Positions 34,990-45,003 of a stretch of DNA of 64,000 bases are shown piece by piece. The stretch comes from Pollenia angustigena (Eukaryota > Arthropoda > Insecta > Diptera > Polleniidae): assembly GCA_930367215.1 (NCBI GenBank), contig OV884056.1, forward strand, positions 250,383,127 through 250,447,126, read 5' to 3'. A model generated the notes under the pieces. It saw only the letters and a list, made by a program, of their open reading frames with translations. It searched no databases and was not told the origin of the DNA. How positions within the stretch are numbered: the first letter of the stretch is position 1; every line of letters starts with the position of its first letter. The position numbers were made by a program, and so were the translations under genes.

Positions 34990-36066
34990 CTTTGTTGTTA
35001 AAGATGATTTAAATGTTATAGACAGTTTACTCTTGAAAAATAATAGGCTCATGATACCAAAATGCTTACGATCGGAAATGTTGTCTAAGTTGCATGAGGG
35101 GCATTTGGGTATTCAGAGGTGTCAGAGTTTAGCAAAGGATACTATTTTTTGACCAAATATAAATAATGACATAAATAATAGAGTATCTGGGTGTGAAACT
35201 TGCATTAAGTATAGGAATGCAAATTATAGAGAAGCCCCTTTAAGTCACGAGGTCGTAAAAATTCCATGGTACAAATTAGGCATAGACTTGTTTGAATTTG
35301 ACAGAAAATATTACCTTCTCGCTGTTGATTACTTTTCTAAATATATAGAAATTGCTCCTTTGAATACAGGATTTCAAGTCTATATGTGATAGCTCAATTG
35401 AAAAGCATTTTTGCTAGGCATGGTATTCCGACTGTAATGATTTCGGAGAACGGTCCACCGTTTAATTCTATAGAATCTAAAAAATTTTGCTCTGAATGGG
35501 GAATAGGTCATTTAACATCAAGCCCATATTTGCCAAGATCAAATGGCCTTGCAGAAAGATCTCTTCAGACGGTTAAAAAAATGTTGAAAAAATGTCGTTA
35601 AAATAAAACAGATTATTATACGGCATTACTGCATTATCGTACTACAAAGAAAGACAATTTAGCTAGTCCTGCCGAACTTCTAATGTCCAGAGCTCTAAGA
35701 ACGAAATTACCAAAATTGACAAAGTTTTTAAAACCGAAATTGATAGGATTTGAAATGCTTCAGAAATCATCTGAACGACAACAAGATAGAGTTTTAAAAA
35801 ATAGAAAGGAATTTAGTTCCATTAAAGTTGGTAAACAAATATATTTCAAGAAAACGCCTTTGTCAGTATGGTTACCAGGTATAATAGCTGATGTTTGCAA
35901 AGAACCGAGATCTTATCTTATTAAAGATAGGGTGTTACCTACAGACGAAATAGACAACATATTCTTGAAATTTCACAGGAACAAAAGGAAGAAAAAGAAA
36001 ATAGCAAGTTTGAAAAAGAATTGGGTAATGCTGAAACAGCAGAAGTTAGTAATAATGTTAAAATGA
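34990..36066 (+). pseudogene. mag-like integrase remnant
   Basis: Zinc-finger parts LHEGHLGIQRC and CETCIKYRN (about 35088-35215) are followed by the catalytic core: GIDLFEFDRKYYLLAVDYFS carries the first Asp, VMISENGPPFNS has Glu where the second catalytic Asp (DNG) normally sits, and SNGLAERSLQTVKKML carries the catalytic Glu. The C-terminal part includes KVGKQIYFKKTP and LPGIIADV. Stops occur at several points (for example near 35388 and 35600), so the enzyme is dead. Confidence 0.85.
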
Positions 36067-36224
36067 ACTCGGATATTTATCATACCAAATGTGGAAGAAT
36101 GATTTTAAAACCTCAGAGATTAGAGTTTGAGAATTAGAAATTTAAATTAATTGTATTTATATTTAACTATCTTTAAAAAAATATATATATTGTTTATATT
36201 TAAATTTATATTATTTAATGTGTA

Positions 36225-36351
36225 GTTTATAGAACACGAGCGCCTTACTCGTCCGTTCAACTTACATTTAAAACAAAAACAATTTTCGAAATTTTGTTTT
36301 TGTTTTAAATGTAAGTTGAACGGACGAGTAAGGCGCTCGTTTTCTATAAAC
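36225..36351. mobile_element. Palindromic MITE (GTTTATAGAACACGAGCGCC)
   Basis: The arms GTTTATAGAACACGAGCGCC...CATTTAAAACAAAAAC and their reverse complement meet at a short AATTTTCGAAATT centre. The inner ACATTTAAAACAAAA/TTTTGTTTTAAATGT block is shared with the MITE at 43791-43929, so the two belong to related families with different tips. Confidence 0.85.
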
Positions 36352-36530
36352 ACCACATAACTTAAAAAAAAACAAGATGTTGTACAATTAACTATTTATG
36401 TATAAGTTTTTTATATTATTAACTACTACTCTTATTAATACATGTTTTGTATCAACTTATAATATTATTTAATATATAATAACTATCATATAATGTTACT
36501 TTAAAAATATATTCAGAATTAATAAATATA

Positions 36531-37203
36531 TCAATATGATGGGCTTACCGCGACCCTGGCATGACCATAGTTCCGCGTAGTTGATAGGCCCACCGCCCCC
36601 AGTCTAATAACGGAAGTCAAGGCCTGTTGTTCGGCCATGATGTCAACCGGCAGCCAGTTCAGCATAGTAAACAGTGCCGTCGTCGGTGTCGAGCGGAATG
36701 ATCCCGTGATCATCAGCGCAGCCACCCTATATGTATACTTTCTCAAGCATCCTGCAGTAGCGTCTCCTTTCCATGGCAGGCCACCACACTAGGACCCCAT
36801 AGAAGAGGATCGGTTTTACCACCGCCTCAAAGACCCATTCGACGCCCCTGGGGCCAAGGCCCCAGCTTCTGCCCAAAGATCTCTTGCAGGTGTATAAGGC
36901 CACAATGGCCCTATCAACCCTCGTGCGAACGTTGAGTTCCCATGATAGTTTGCTACCGAGAATTACGCCCAAATGTTCGGCACTGTTCGAGAGCCTCAGC
37001 TCCGAGCCATTTAGCCTAGGAAGCCTAAAGTTGCCAACCTTGTACTTCCTCAGTATCAACTCAGTTTTCTGTGGATTGCCACCAAGTCCACAGGAGATGC
37101 AGGAGATGCAGATTCCATACAACGGGACAGTGTGTCCAGGTGTTTACCCATGATCGCCACCGCCACGTCATCCGCATACGCGACGGTTTTTATACCTTTT
37201 TAT
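36531..37203 (-). pseudogene. LINE fragment: RT palm end, thumb and RNase H
   Basis: Minus strand: TVAYADDVAVAIMGKH (near 37180-37140, palm YADD), a frame break, then NPQKTELILRKYK, LPRLNGSELRLSN, EHLGVILGSKLSWELN, CKRSLGRSWGLGP and KPILFYGVLVWWPAM (36727-37080). The end reads MITGSFRSTPTTALFTMLNW (36531-36746), the start of an RNase H domain. Non-LTR retrotransposons with this arrangement belong to the I/LOA/R1-like groups. It is GC-richer than its surroundings. Confidence 0.85.
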
Positions 37204-37774
37204 ACCGTCAGGTTCCATAGTAGAATGAAAAGAACTCCACCTACCTTTGAATAACAATAGAATAAAAACAACAAAAGAATTTTTTTTTGTTTTCTTTTAA
37301 ATAAAATAAAAAACACGATTTTTTATTGAAAATGGTTAAAGTTTTTTTATTGCATATTTTTTAATACATATTTTGGAGTTTTTACTGCATATTTTATGCG
37401 CATATTTTCGAATTTTTAGTGCATAAAAATTTCAACCCTAGTCATTACATACATATGTATGTATATAATTTGAATTTTTTTTTAATTTGTATGTTCCATA
37501 CAAAAAATTTGAAAAATTTAAATTTTAAAACGTCATTCGATTTCGCTTAAAATTGGAACATATGTTGGTGTGGTTCATACGCAATGATCCAGCCTTTAAG
37601 AGTTGACGATTTTTAAGCGCCCTAACAAGTATGTATATAAATTAATAAAAATTAATACACAATAATTTTCGTATTATATTTTTTTTGGATAATCACTTCT
37701 ATATAATCAAAAAAGGCGGCATATTAAAGAGTGCCTAGGGCGGAAGCAGGCCTAAATCCGCCACTGAGAACCGC

Positions 37775-38345
37775 ACTGGATTATATGCGTGCTTTTATTT
37801 GTTATTAAATTCTCATATGTCCCGACCAAATCACCCGCGCAAGAAATATTTCCCCAAGAATCTTTAAAGTAAAACACACGCTCCGTAGTTGAGTGAGTGA
37901 ACTCGTTGGGCATATATGTACATAAATATGTATGTATTCTTCGGCAGTGCCTTTTTAATTCTCGTTAGGGGATAATATTGTTTGGCGCAGTGCCTGTTTG
38001 GTGTTGTGTATGCATGTATGTTTTAAGAATTATGAGTAATACACTTATGATCAATGATTACAAAAAGAAAAAAAAAAATGTACACAAGAGAAAATTTATA
38101 TGATCATAAATTATTTGATTCATTAAAGAAAATTAAAAAAAAACTAAATGCAAATGTCGAACGTTATGCACGCTGTTTGATTAGTATATGTAGGAGAAGA
38201 AAAAGTTTTTTCTTTTTTTGCAATTTTAATTAATTATTTTAAAATATAACTTTTTTCGAAATTTTGATGTCCACAAAATCTTAATAATCGTCAAATTGTT
38301 CGCCTTATGACTTCTTATTTTCTTGATTGTTAAATTTTAAGAATT
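37775..38345. other. AT-rich spacer right of the composite
   Basis: No gene or clear element is seen. This sequence lies between the outer hAT right end and the next LINE fragment. Confidence 0.45.
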
Positions 38346-38535
38346 TTTAAAAAAAATTTCTGCAGCACGACCTCTCCATGGCCTTGAGCAGGATATTGAT
38401 ATTCAGATTCTTAAGTAGTGGTGATAGTACCCCTCCATGTGGGGTGCCTCTAGTAGCGACTTTGGAAATGTTCAAGCGCCCGAGTTAGATTCTATACGCC
38501 TGTAGTGCAGGATACTGCTGACGAATTGGATAATC
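38346..38535 (-). pseudogene. LINE RT fragment with GTPHGGVLSPLL
   Basis: Minus strand reads GRLNISKVATRGTPHGGVLS then PLLKNLNINILLKAMERS, the RT palm motif normally written RGTPQGGVLSPLLW. It would lie immediately before the YADD fragment at 36531-37203 in an intact element. Confidence 0.75.
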
Positions 38536-38559
38536 GCTGATCGATCTTCAAAAGTTGCA

Positions 38560-38730
38560 TAGCGTTAATAATAGGGTAAAATTTCGGCTAACCGTTAATC
38601 GGTTAACCGATTAATTACTACCCGATTAACTAATCGGCTAATTTCAAATTGGCTTTTTTCGATTAACGATTAAAGCGGTTAAGTTCAGTCGATTAACCGA
38701 TTAACCGATTAACCGATGTAACAAAATGTT
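38560..38730. repeat. CGATTAACCGATTAACCG simple-repeat cluster
   Basis: Repeated GGTTAACCGATTAA and CGATTAACCGATTAACCGAT strings in both orientations, with partial self-complementarity. Noncoding. Confidence 0.6.
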
Positions 38731-39221
38731 CAATATTTTGTAGTATTATAACATATTTTTTGTGTTTTTAATTATTTGTTTTGTCTCATATACAAAATGT
38801 ATGTGTTTAGCAAATATTTTTTTATACAAACAAAGAAGTTGTTTGTGCTCTACATTTTAACCCATTTTCCGCCGAACGGTGACTAAAATTACAATGTTTT
38901 TTTTCTTCATCATCGATCTGCAGGAATGTGGCGAAAAATGGGTTGAATGTTTGATTGCCAACACCATTTTTTTTTTGTTTCACGTACTTTTTATATGTAT
39001 GTGTTTAGTTATTTGTTTCTTCTCGTACATATCTTCTCATATCAGTCTTCTAACAGAATTAACCGAAAAAATTAGAAGTGTTAAAAGTCAAGTCAAGTTT
39101 TGTCAAAACTAAAGAAAATAATCACTTTAATCCTAAACATTTAAAACAAATTACTTTTCTAAAAGATTATTTTATAAGATCTCCTTTAACTATTGAAATC
39201 TATATATATATATATTACAGG
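38731..39221. other. Unannotated AT-rich interval
   Basis: The 77-codon frame at 38879-39112 has hydrophobic stretches but no recognisable motif. I do not support it as a gene. Confidence 0.45.
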
Positions 39222-39690
39222 ATGTGTGTATGTATGTAACGTATGGACTCCTAAACGGCTGGGCCGATTTAGATGAAATTTTCAAGGAATCTTCAGAATA
39301 TTCAGGCGGGACACTGTGAATTCTGATTTTTCATTTTCGGTCTGCGGGCGGAGGGGCATCTATATAATTTGGACGATTTTTTCTTTAAAATGATCGCCAG
39401 GGTCCAACTTAGAGTTATACGAAAAGAAAATTTTGCCCCGCCCACTTTTACGCCCACTTTTTCGAATTACCTAAAATCAGAACACGGCTCCATCGATTTG
39501 ACAAATTTTTCTTTCAAATGTTCGTATTAATACATATAAAGTTTTTATCGAAAGAAAAATTTACCACGCCTACTTTTACGCCCACTTTTTCTATTAAGCG
39601 CATAACTTAACGGATTTTAAAAATCGAACGCAAACATTTTTCCTAATTTGGACAGGACAACGTCTGTCGGGTCAGCTAGTAACTTATAAA
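39222..39690 (+). repeat. Dispersed repeat (copy 2 of the 17165-17625 family)
   Basis: Runs from ATATATATATATTACAGGAT through GGACTCCTAAACGGCTGGGC, a GGACGATTTTTTCTTT block and GCCCCGCCCACTTTTACGCC to GGACAACGTCTGTCGGGTCA and GCTAGT. It matches the minus-strand copy at 17165-17625 over the central blocks. Noncoding. Confidence 0.68.
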
Positions 39691-39788
39691 ATTATCTCAG
39701 TTTATTTTTTTACATATTTTTTACATATTTGGGGGATTCACAAGGTAGTCATAAAGTCGTATGTGTCTTAATATAATTACAAGAAATA

Positions 39789-40090
39789 CCCTGCAAATAA
39801 AATTGGACCACCTGACCCATTTTGATAAAATGGACTACTCCATGGACTAGTCCGATGTAATGCAAGCATGGACCATGCCATTGTTAAAAAGTGTTTGTAG
39901 TGAGACGACATGTCTTCGTTTTTTAACGACATGCTTTCGTGTTTAAACGACTTCAAAACTAATCCTCTTGAGTATACCATGGAGTAGTTTTAAAACTACT
40001 CCTTACTGGTCCAAAGGTGGGTTATATACCATCCTTAGTGGTCCAAAGGTGGGTTATATGGTGGGTTGACTGGTCCTATTATTTGCAGGG
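39789..40090. mobile_element. MITE with CCCTGCAAATAA termini, TA target
   Basis: CCCTGCAAATAAAATTGGAC at the left and CCCTGCAAATAATAGGACCA (other strand) at the right, with TA on each side. It is 302 bp, with internal direct copies of TGGTCCAAAGGTGGGTTATA and short ACGACATG hairpins. Confidence 0.8.
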
Positions 40091-41630
40091 TATATATCGT
40101 CGGCTTAATATGCAAACCGGCTAAATCCACTTTTTATGTAGTTTTTCTTCTATTTAAGTCTTGAAGTGTGTAAAACTAACTGTATTTTTTATTTCCTATC
40201 AAGCTGCAAATAAGGAAAATAAAAAGTTTTTTGTCTCTCCTGTAAAATCTGCTGAAAGTGAGTTAGCACTAGCTCGTTTCTGTATTTCTCGCATCGTAAA
40301 ATTTCTTACATGAAGTGTGAAACAAAAAATTCCATCGTTTCTCGATTTATGAGATAAAAGTGTTTCTGTATTTGAATGCGAAAACAGACACAACAAATTC
40401 TCTTTATACTGGAATATTTCCAGTAATTAATTGTCAAATAAAAGCGAAACGTCAACAAAAGAAATAAATATAATAAAAACAGGGCTGCCAGATTTGACGA
40501 GTTTTTTGTTCCGATATTAACAAAGTGACGTTTTGATGATTTTTTCTAAAAAAGTGACGAAAGCAAAAACAAAATCAAAAATATTTTATAATTTTGTTGT
40601 TAATTTCTATAAAAATTCATCTTGAATTTTTAAATTTCAAACACTTCTATTTTGTGGCGTTGAAAATTGAAAAAAATAATATGAATGTCTGTAGAAAGCA
40701 CGACATTTATAAAATATTTTTGATTTTGTTTTTGCTTTTAATGAAATTGTTGGCGTTGCGTTTTACACTATAAGCCCCTTAGTCTTCGAAATAAGATAAT
40801 TGTAAATATTTTTATATGTTTGTTTATTAGAAAAAAAGATATCTTTAGAAACAAGGGTTAAATTTTTATATTTATCCCTATTGTGAAAATTGTTTTTCTC
40901 TTCCCTAAAAAATGTATCGGCAAAAGCAAAATTTCGAGGGAAAGTAATGGACCGACTTGGCTTATTTTGAAGATTTAATACTTCTTCTTTCACTCGTTAT
41001 TTAGTAGCTTTTTTTCCATAAGAACTTCGATAACTACTTTTTTCTGGATGTATTTAGATAAAAAAAAATTACTTACTTTTGAATTTGTTCATTTTGGCAC
41101 AACCCTTGTAAAATTCATTAGTTTTTCAGTAGAATTGTATGTAGTGCTTTTATGTGTTTCTGATTACTTAACATATTATTTTGTAGGCGAAGATTTTACT
41201 GGGTCTTTAACCCGTTTATTTATGAACCGATTTTTTTAATTTTAACTACCATGTATTTTACTAAGTCTTTTTCAGGTAAAAAAGAAAAAGATTATAGGAA
41301 TAGGTAAATTAAAGATTTATATCTCAGCCATTTGTAAACCGATATAGTTAAATTTCAATAATATACTATTTCGGACTACATACGATATAAATATAAAACA
41401 ACGTTGTCACTATCAATTCCATAAAAACCCAGAATATTTATAATACTGTTATCAAAGCTGATTTAATTAAAAAAATTTCCATTTTGATCTCGGTTTTTGT
41501 AAATATGTACATATATATCTATTTTAAAAAAGGATGTATGCTTATTTTATTAAGCTTGGTTTCTTTTTGCTTTTGTAAAAATATTTATTTTATTTTTTGT
41601 TTAAAATGATATTTTCTCATGCCTTTGTGT
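40091..41630. other. Gene-free AT-rich interval
   Basis: Apart from the inverted repeat at 40559-40742, nothing is recognised. Short ORFs (40199-40396, 40763-40993, 41048-41239) lack motifs and consistent composition. Confidence 0.45.
40559..40742. repeat. Inverted repeat with about 30-bp arms
   Basis: AAAGCAAAAACAAAATCAAA and the following AATATTTT are perfectly complementary to the segment ending near 40742. The roughly 125-bp loop is AT-rich. Confidence 0.75.
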
Positions 41631-41634
41631 TACT

Positions 41635-42250
41635 TCTCCTGAACCTTCCCTTCGTATAAGCGCGTTGAGCCCCCGGCAAGGAATCATGTTCCAGTGATGT
41701 TCTTATACGCACATCTGTAGCTCTCTCCAGTGCCTTCAGTAGAAAGGAGGATAGACTAATTGGTCTAAAGTAGTTAGCCTAAGTGTGGGATGTCTTCCCA
41801 CCGCTGGTGATGAAGACAATCTTGTATGCCATTCATATTGATGGAACATGTGATAGACGCATGCAGGCCTTAAATATCGCCAAAAGCCATGTCATCAATA
41901 TTTTTAGATTCATTAAAAAGTCCGATGAGTGCCTCGGCAGGCTTGATGGTAGTGAGCTAGTCTATCAGCAACAGGGTTGCGGGTTCGATTCCCAGTAGAA
42001 CTTCGCGTGATTAGCTTAGTGAATTTAAAAAAAATGCCATCCGGGCCTGTAGAAATGAAGAGATGAAAGCTTTAAATCGCCCATTCAGCATGATGGCGAG
42101 TTATCGGGATTTTAAAAATATCCCAAAACTCATTTCTTCTCTAGGCATATCATCAGTGCTGCCTGGGAATTGTGTATTCATCAGAACTTCAAGGGTGTCC
42201 TGACTGTTCCTGGTCCAGGATCCTTCTTATACGAGGGAATAGCTGGTGGA
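41635..42250 (-). pseudogene. LINE fragment: RT N-terminal motifs
   Basis: Minus-strand pieces: STGPDGIFF (near 42045), AEALIGLFNESKN (41940-41900), IFKACMRLSHVPS, IVFITSGGKTSHT, FRPISLSSFLLKALERATDV (41755-41700) and SLEHDSLPGAQRAYTKGRF (41695-41645). These are the RT fingers of the R1/LOA-like group. A tRNA-like insertion sits at 41947-42030 and stops break the frame. It is probably the same family as 36531-37203 and 38346-38535. Confidence 0.8.
41947..42034 (+). repeat. tRNA-like (SINE-type) segment with B box
   Basis: GGTAGTGAGCTAGTCTATCA is followed by GGGTTGCGGGTTCGATTCCC, which contains a consensus RNA polymerase III B box (GGTTCGATTCC), and then by a short A-rich end (TTTAAAAAAAATG). 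It splits a LINE frame, as a SINE would. It is not a functional tRNA: the acceptor stem does not close. A related sequence is on the minus strand at 46901-46962. Confidence 0.5.
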
Positions 42251-42288
42251 GAGGATAAATATTAAATACATTTAGTAGTGACAGTTTT

Positions 42289-43018
42289 TATACACACACC
42301 ACAATAGTGGTGAGAGTATTATGCATTTCTGCTGATATTTGTACCACCTTAAAATATTGGTCCTAGACCCACCATTCAGTATACCGATCGCCCCAGAATC
42401 ACGTTCTGAGTCAAATTAACAATGTCCGTTTGGCTGGCAGGCTGGCTGTTCATGTAAACCTTGTGCGCAAAGTACAGATCGCAATTTTGGAGATAATTTG
42501 ATGAAATTTGAAACAAAGGTTCTAATTGGCATAAGGACCCCCCAGCCTATTGATAATTTCACACAGCCCCCATACAAGTTTCTTTCCGGAAAAGGGTCTT
42601 TGTGCCCATAAACCATCTTTTTCTTTTGGTATTAAGATTAAATTTGGTCCAAACTTATTTTATTTCAATCAAAATCATCTCACCAAATTTTATTAGAACC
42701 GGTCCATATTTAGCCATAGCTTCCATACAAATACTACTCCCGAAAATAGCTTTCATTGCCATAACTTCCTTATAAATTTTGGTATTAACATACAAATGGC
42801 CGATTATAACTTTTACGATAGCTACTATGTCATGACAAAATCTTGTCCTAGTAGGTCCTAAAATCTCATATAGATGTAGATATCTAACATGAATCTTAAC
42901 CTCATTACATAATTTTGTTTTGGTGGGTCCATAATTGCTGACGGGACTCAAATGATGTGCACTAGCAAAACTTGTTTTTATATACGGTGGTGTAGGGTAT
43001 CATTTCTTACTTGTTTTT
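42289..43018. mobile_element. Fuller copy of the CACAATAGTGG repeat family
   Basis: Begins near ACACCACAATAGTGGTGAGA, continues GCTGATATTTGTACCACCTT, and ends ATACGGTGGTGTAGGGTATC followed by TTACTTGTTTTTAT. The beginning and end are partly complementary. Shorter relatives lie at 32281 and 50450. ORFs inside (42416-42616, 42655-42951) are repeat-derived. Confidence 0.65.
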
Positions 43019-43283
43019 ATTTCAATTTATTTTTATGATCCTAAACGGAATTTTTTTTCAATTAATTTTAAATATCAAGTGGCGCTAAAGTTCTGATTGA
43101 ATATTCGTATTCGCCAAACATTGGCGCTGATTTTTGTAACCGCTAATATGTGATGGACACATAACATGGTGTCTTCACCTTTTCAATTTTTTGTCATACC
43201 AACGTCAAACTCTTATATTTTTGTCAGCGTTTTTTTTTTATATAAAGTTTGACTTTTATTATGTGAAAAAATTGTCAGGTCAG

Positions 43284-43529
43284 CCCAAGGTATATTTATA
43301 GCAGGTAGTCTCGGAGAGCCTGCTGATTATATTTTATTTCCTTGTTTTGTGCTACGAACTGTCAAATTTTGTTTAGTAAACAAGTTTTTTGTCTTTATCT
43401 TTTTGTCTCTTTTCAACCGCTTTGCTGTTTGACAGTTCGTATCACATAACAACAATAAAAAACCCTGTTGTTTGTTTTATTGTACAATTGTTGTAATCTC
43501 GCGGCTACCTGCTACAAATATACCTTGGG
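43284..43529. mobile_element. MITE with CCCAAGGTATATTTATAGCA termini
   Basis: CCCAAGGTATATTTATAGCA(GGTAG) and its inverted partner bound 246 bp. An inner pair, GCTACGAACTGTCAAA and TTTGACAGTTCGTATC, is also inverted. Just outside, ACATGGTGT-CACC at 43164 and GGTGAACACCATGT at 43530 form another inverted pair, which suggests nesting. Confidence 0.7.
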
Positions 43530-43669
43530 TGAACACCATGTAAGTTACCGTTACGATTTTATAGCAAAAACAATTAAAGGCCCAAATATAATGTGCTTAA
43601 GTTGGCTAAAGCAAATGTGCGAATACATGTAAATCACATGAGGCAAACCATACTGAACTTAAGGATTGC

Positions 43670-43960
43670 AAGTCTAGACGATGACTAAGGAGAACTACTA
43701 GAAACAATTTGACACTAATATTGTTCTTTTCTTTTGAGTTGTTTGAAAGTGAGCGTGATATCAACAGACGGACATGGCTTAATCGACTTATAGCCTATTT
43801 CCGATGTGCGAAAGAATTCTTTCTTTCGTATAACTACATTTAAAACAAAAATATTTTTTTAGAATTTGATTTTGTTTTAAATGTAGTTGTACGAAAGAAA
43901 GAATTCTTTCGCACTTTAAAAATAGGCAGTTAGAATTGCTCTAGAATATACATACATATG
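43670..43960 (-). repeat. Fragment of the TATACCC family, minus strand
   Basis: The minus strand reads AATTCTAA...GTCGATTAAGCCATGTCCGT, CTGTTGATATCACGCTCACT and TTCAAACAACTCAAAAGAAA, matching 27355-27450 in order. It is interrupted by a MITE at 43791-43929. Confidence 0.7.
43791..43929. mobile_element. Palindromic MITE, TTA target
   Basis: The arms carry GTGCGAAAGAATTCTTTCTT, TCGTA and the CATTTAAAACAAAA core. TTA is duplicated (43788-43790 and 43930-43932). Comparison with the uninterrupted TATACCC-family sequence (ATTCTAAGTCGATTT) confirms the insertion point. It shares its core with the MITE at 36225. Confidence 0.88.
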
Positions 43961-43961
43961 C

Positions 43962-44303
43962 AAGGCGAATTCATTACATGACTGATAACTTTTTTTTAGC
44001 TTTGTCCCCTTTTACTAGGTGGCAAGTAAAAGGCAGGCAGACAAAGTTTGTTGGCGAGAAAGAAAAAAGTAATGTGTGTCACGTATATTGCGTCGCCCCC
44101 GTACCAACAAACTTCGTCTGTCTGCTTTTCACTTGCCACCTTGTAAGAGGGGACTTTATCATTGTTGGATGTCAAAATTTTGTTTATTATCTTTGTTTCT
44201 GTTTTTGAAACTGTACAATGACTTTACAAAAACAAATTGCTTGTGGTTTTTGTACGAATTGTACTTGTTGTAGTACCGAGATTACCTGGAATGAATTCGC
44301 CTT
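43962..44303. mobile_element. AAGGCGAATTCAT element with nested inverted repeat
   Basis: AAGGCGAATTCATTACA at the left and AAGGCGAATTCATTCCAGGT (other strand) at the right. Inside, GTCCCCTTTTACTAGGTGGC...AAAGTTTGTTGG (44004-44055) pairs with 44103-44155, forming a second hairpin. Same terminal family as 9163-9456. ORFs here are by-products. Confidence 0.75.
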
Positions 44304-44327
44304 TTACATAGGTATGTATATATATTA

Positions 44328-44754
44328 GGGCGGGTCGATTTTTTTTTCTTTAAATCGTATAGCAAAAACGTTAACTACATAAAGTTCTAAGACAATTCTT
44401 CGAAGAAACCATGTATCTAAAATAATATCCTAATCCGCGCCTCTCGACTTGAAAACGTATATGCCCGCCTTTGCCAAAAAACTAAATGTTTGAAGCTTTT
44501 TCCAAAAAGAAAACGAATTTTCTGAATAAAATTGTTTAGTAAGGTAGTTCTTTTGCACTTTATATTTTTCTAGACCCAAAATTTTTTTACATTAAAAAAA
44601 TATTTGCCCAAGTAAATAAAAATTTCAAGCCGAGAGGCGCAGATTAGGGTTTGATTTTAGACCCATTGTTTCTTCGGAGAATTTTTATAAAATTTTATGT
44701 AGATTACGTTTTTGCTATACGATTTTTGTTTTCATCCATAAAATCAACCCGCCC
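44328..44754. mobile_element. Foldback element with GGGCGGGTCGATTTTT termini
   Basis: GGGCGGGTCGATTTTTTTTT and GGGCGGGTTGATTTTATGGA (other strand) are the ends. Long inner complementarity includes ATCGTATAGCAAAAACGT and CTAATCCGCGCCTCTCGACT with its counterpart AGCCGAGAGGCGCAGATTAG. It is 427 bp with arms of about 150 bp. Confidence 0.82.
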
Positions 44755-45003
44755 TAATATAAATACTTTCACGTTATAACATTTTCGGTTTATTTTCTTT
44801 ATAATAAACCTCTTGAGTTTTTTTATTGCAATTCAAATAAAACTAAATAAAACACAACACTTTAAACACTGTTTACAATTTACATAACTTTATTTAGTAC
44901 TTTTGAATACAAAATTCTCTTCTTCACTTAATACTTAAATGAAACTTAATTCACCGATGTCGTACACTTAATTTCAACTTAAGTTTCCATTGTTATATTT
45001 TAG
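44755..45003. other. Unannotated AT-rich interval
   Basis: Nothing recognisable. Confidence 0.4.

Larger units (their letters stand above)
33905..36066 (+). mobile_element. mag-clade Ty3/Gypsy retrotransposon relic
   Basis: Plus-strand pol fragments in order: the RT upstream block (LQLREDTQPVVEPTR, then RVPFKLLEPLRKELESM after a MITE), the RT start (WVSSI..VTKPNGSLRLCLD, PRNLNKVIL), a large deletion of RT and RNase H, then integrase. Neither LTR is recognised. Frameshifts and stops are frequent. The PVV-P-RRVP motif and the short H-GHLGI zinc-finger type indicate the mag group. Confidence 0.82.
31263..37440. mobile_element. Probable third hAT-like insertion (6.2 kb, composite)
   Basis: The 8-bp GTCATTAC occurs immediately outside both ends (31255-31262 and 37441-37448). 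Subterminal sequences on both sides are rich in TGCATAAAA/ATGCGCATAAAATATGCAGT motifs in inverted orientation, but the terminal bases themselves match poorly (left end AAGTTATGCAGTT, right end TAGGGTTGAAATT on the other strand), as if the left tip were lost. The interior holds the CpG-rich palindrome, the mag relic and a LINE fragment. Confidence 0.5.
26209..37766. mobile_element. 11.6-kb hAT-bounded composite
   Basis: The left terminus CAGTGGTGGATTTACGCCTA and the right terminus (CAGTGGCGGATTTAGGCCTG on the other strand) are matching hAT-type inverted ends. They are bordered by the 8-bp direct repeat AGAACCGC (26201-26208 and 37767-37774). This indicates one original hAT insertion later expanded by other elements. 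No transposase belonging to the outer element itself is recognisable, so it may have been nonautonomous. The contents are listed separately. Confidence 0.78.

Noticed and set aside
41947..42010. Functional tRNA gene
   Set aside because: The B box is good, but no closing acceptor stem or standard cloverleaf is found, and the sequence interrupts a LINE.
43978..44273. Two overlapping plus-strand ORFs as secreted or membrane peptides
   Set aside because: Both lie within a foldback element whose inner arms create the open frames.
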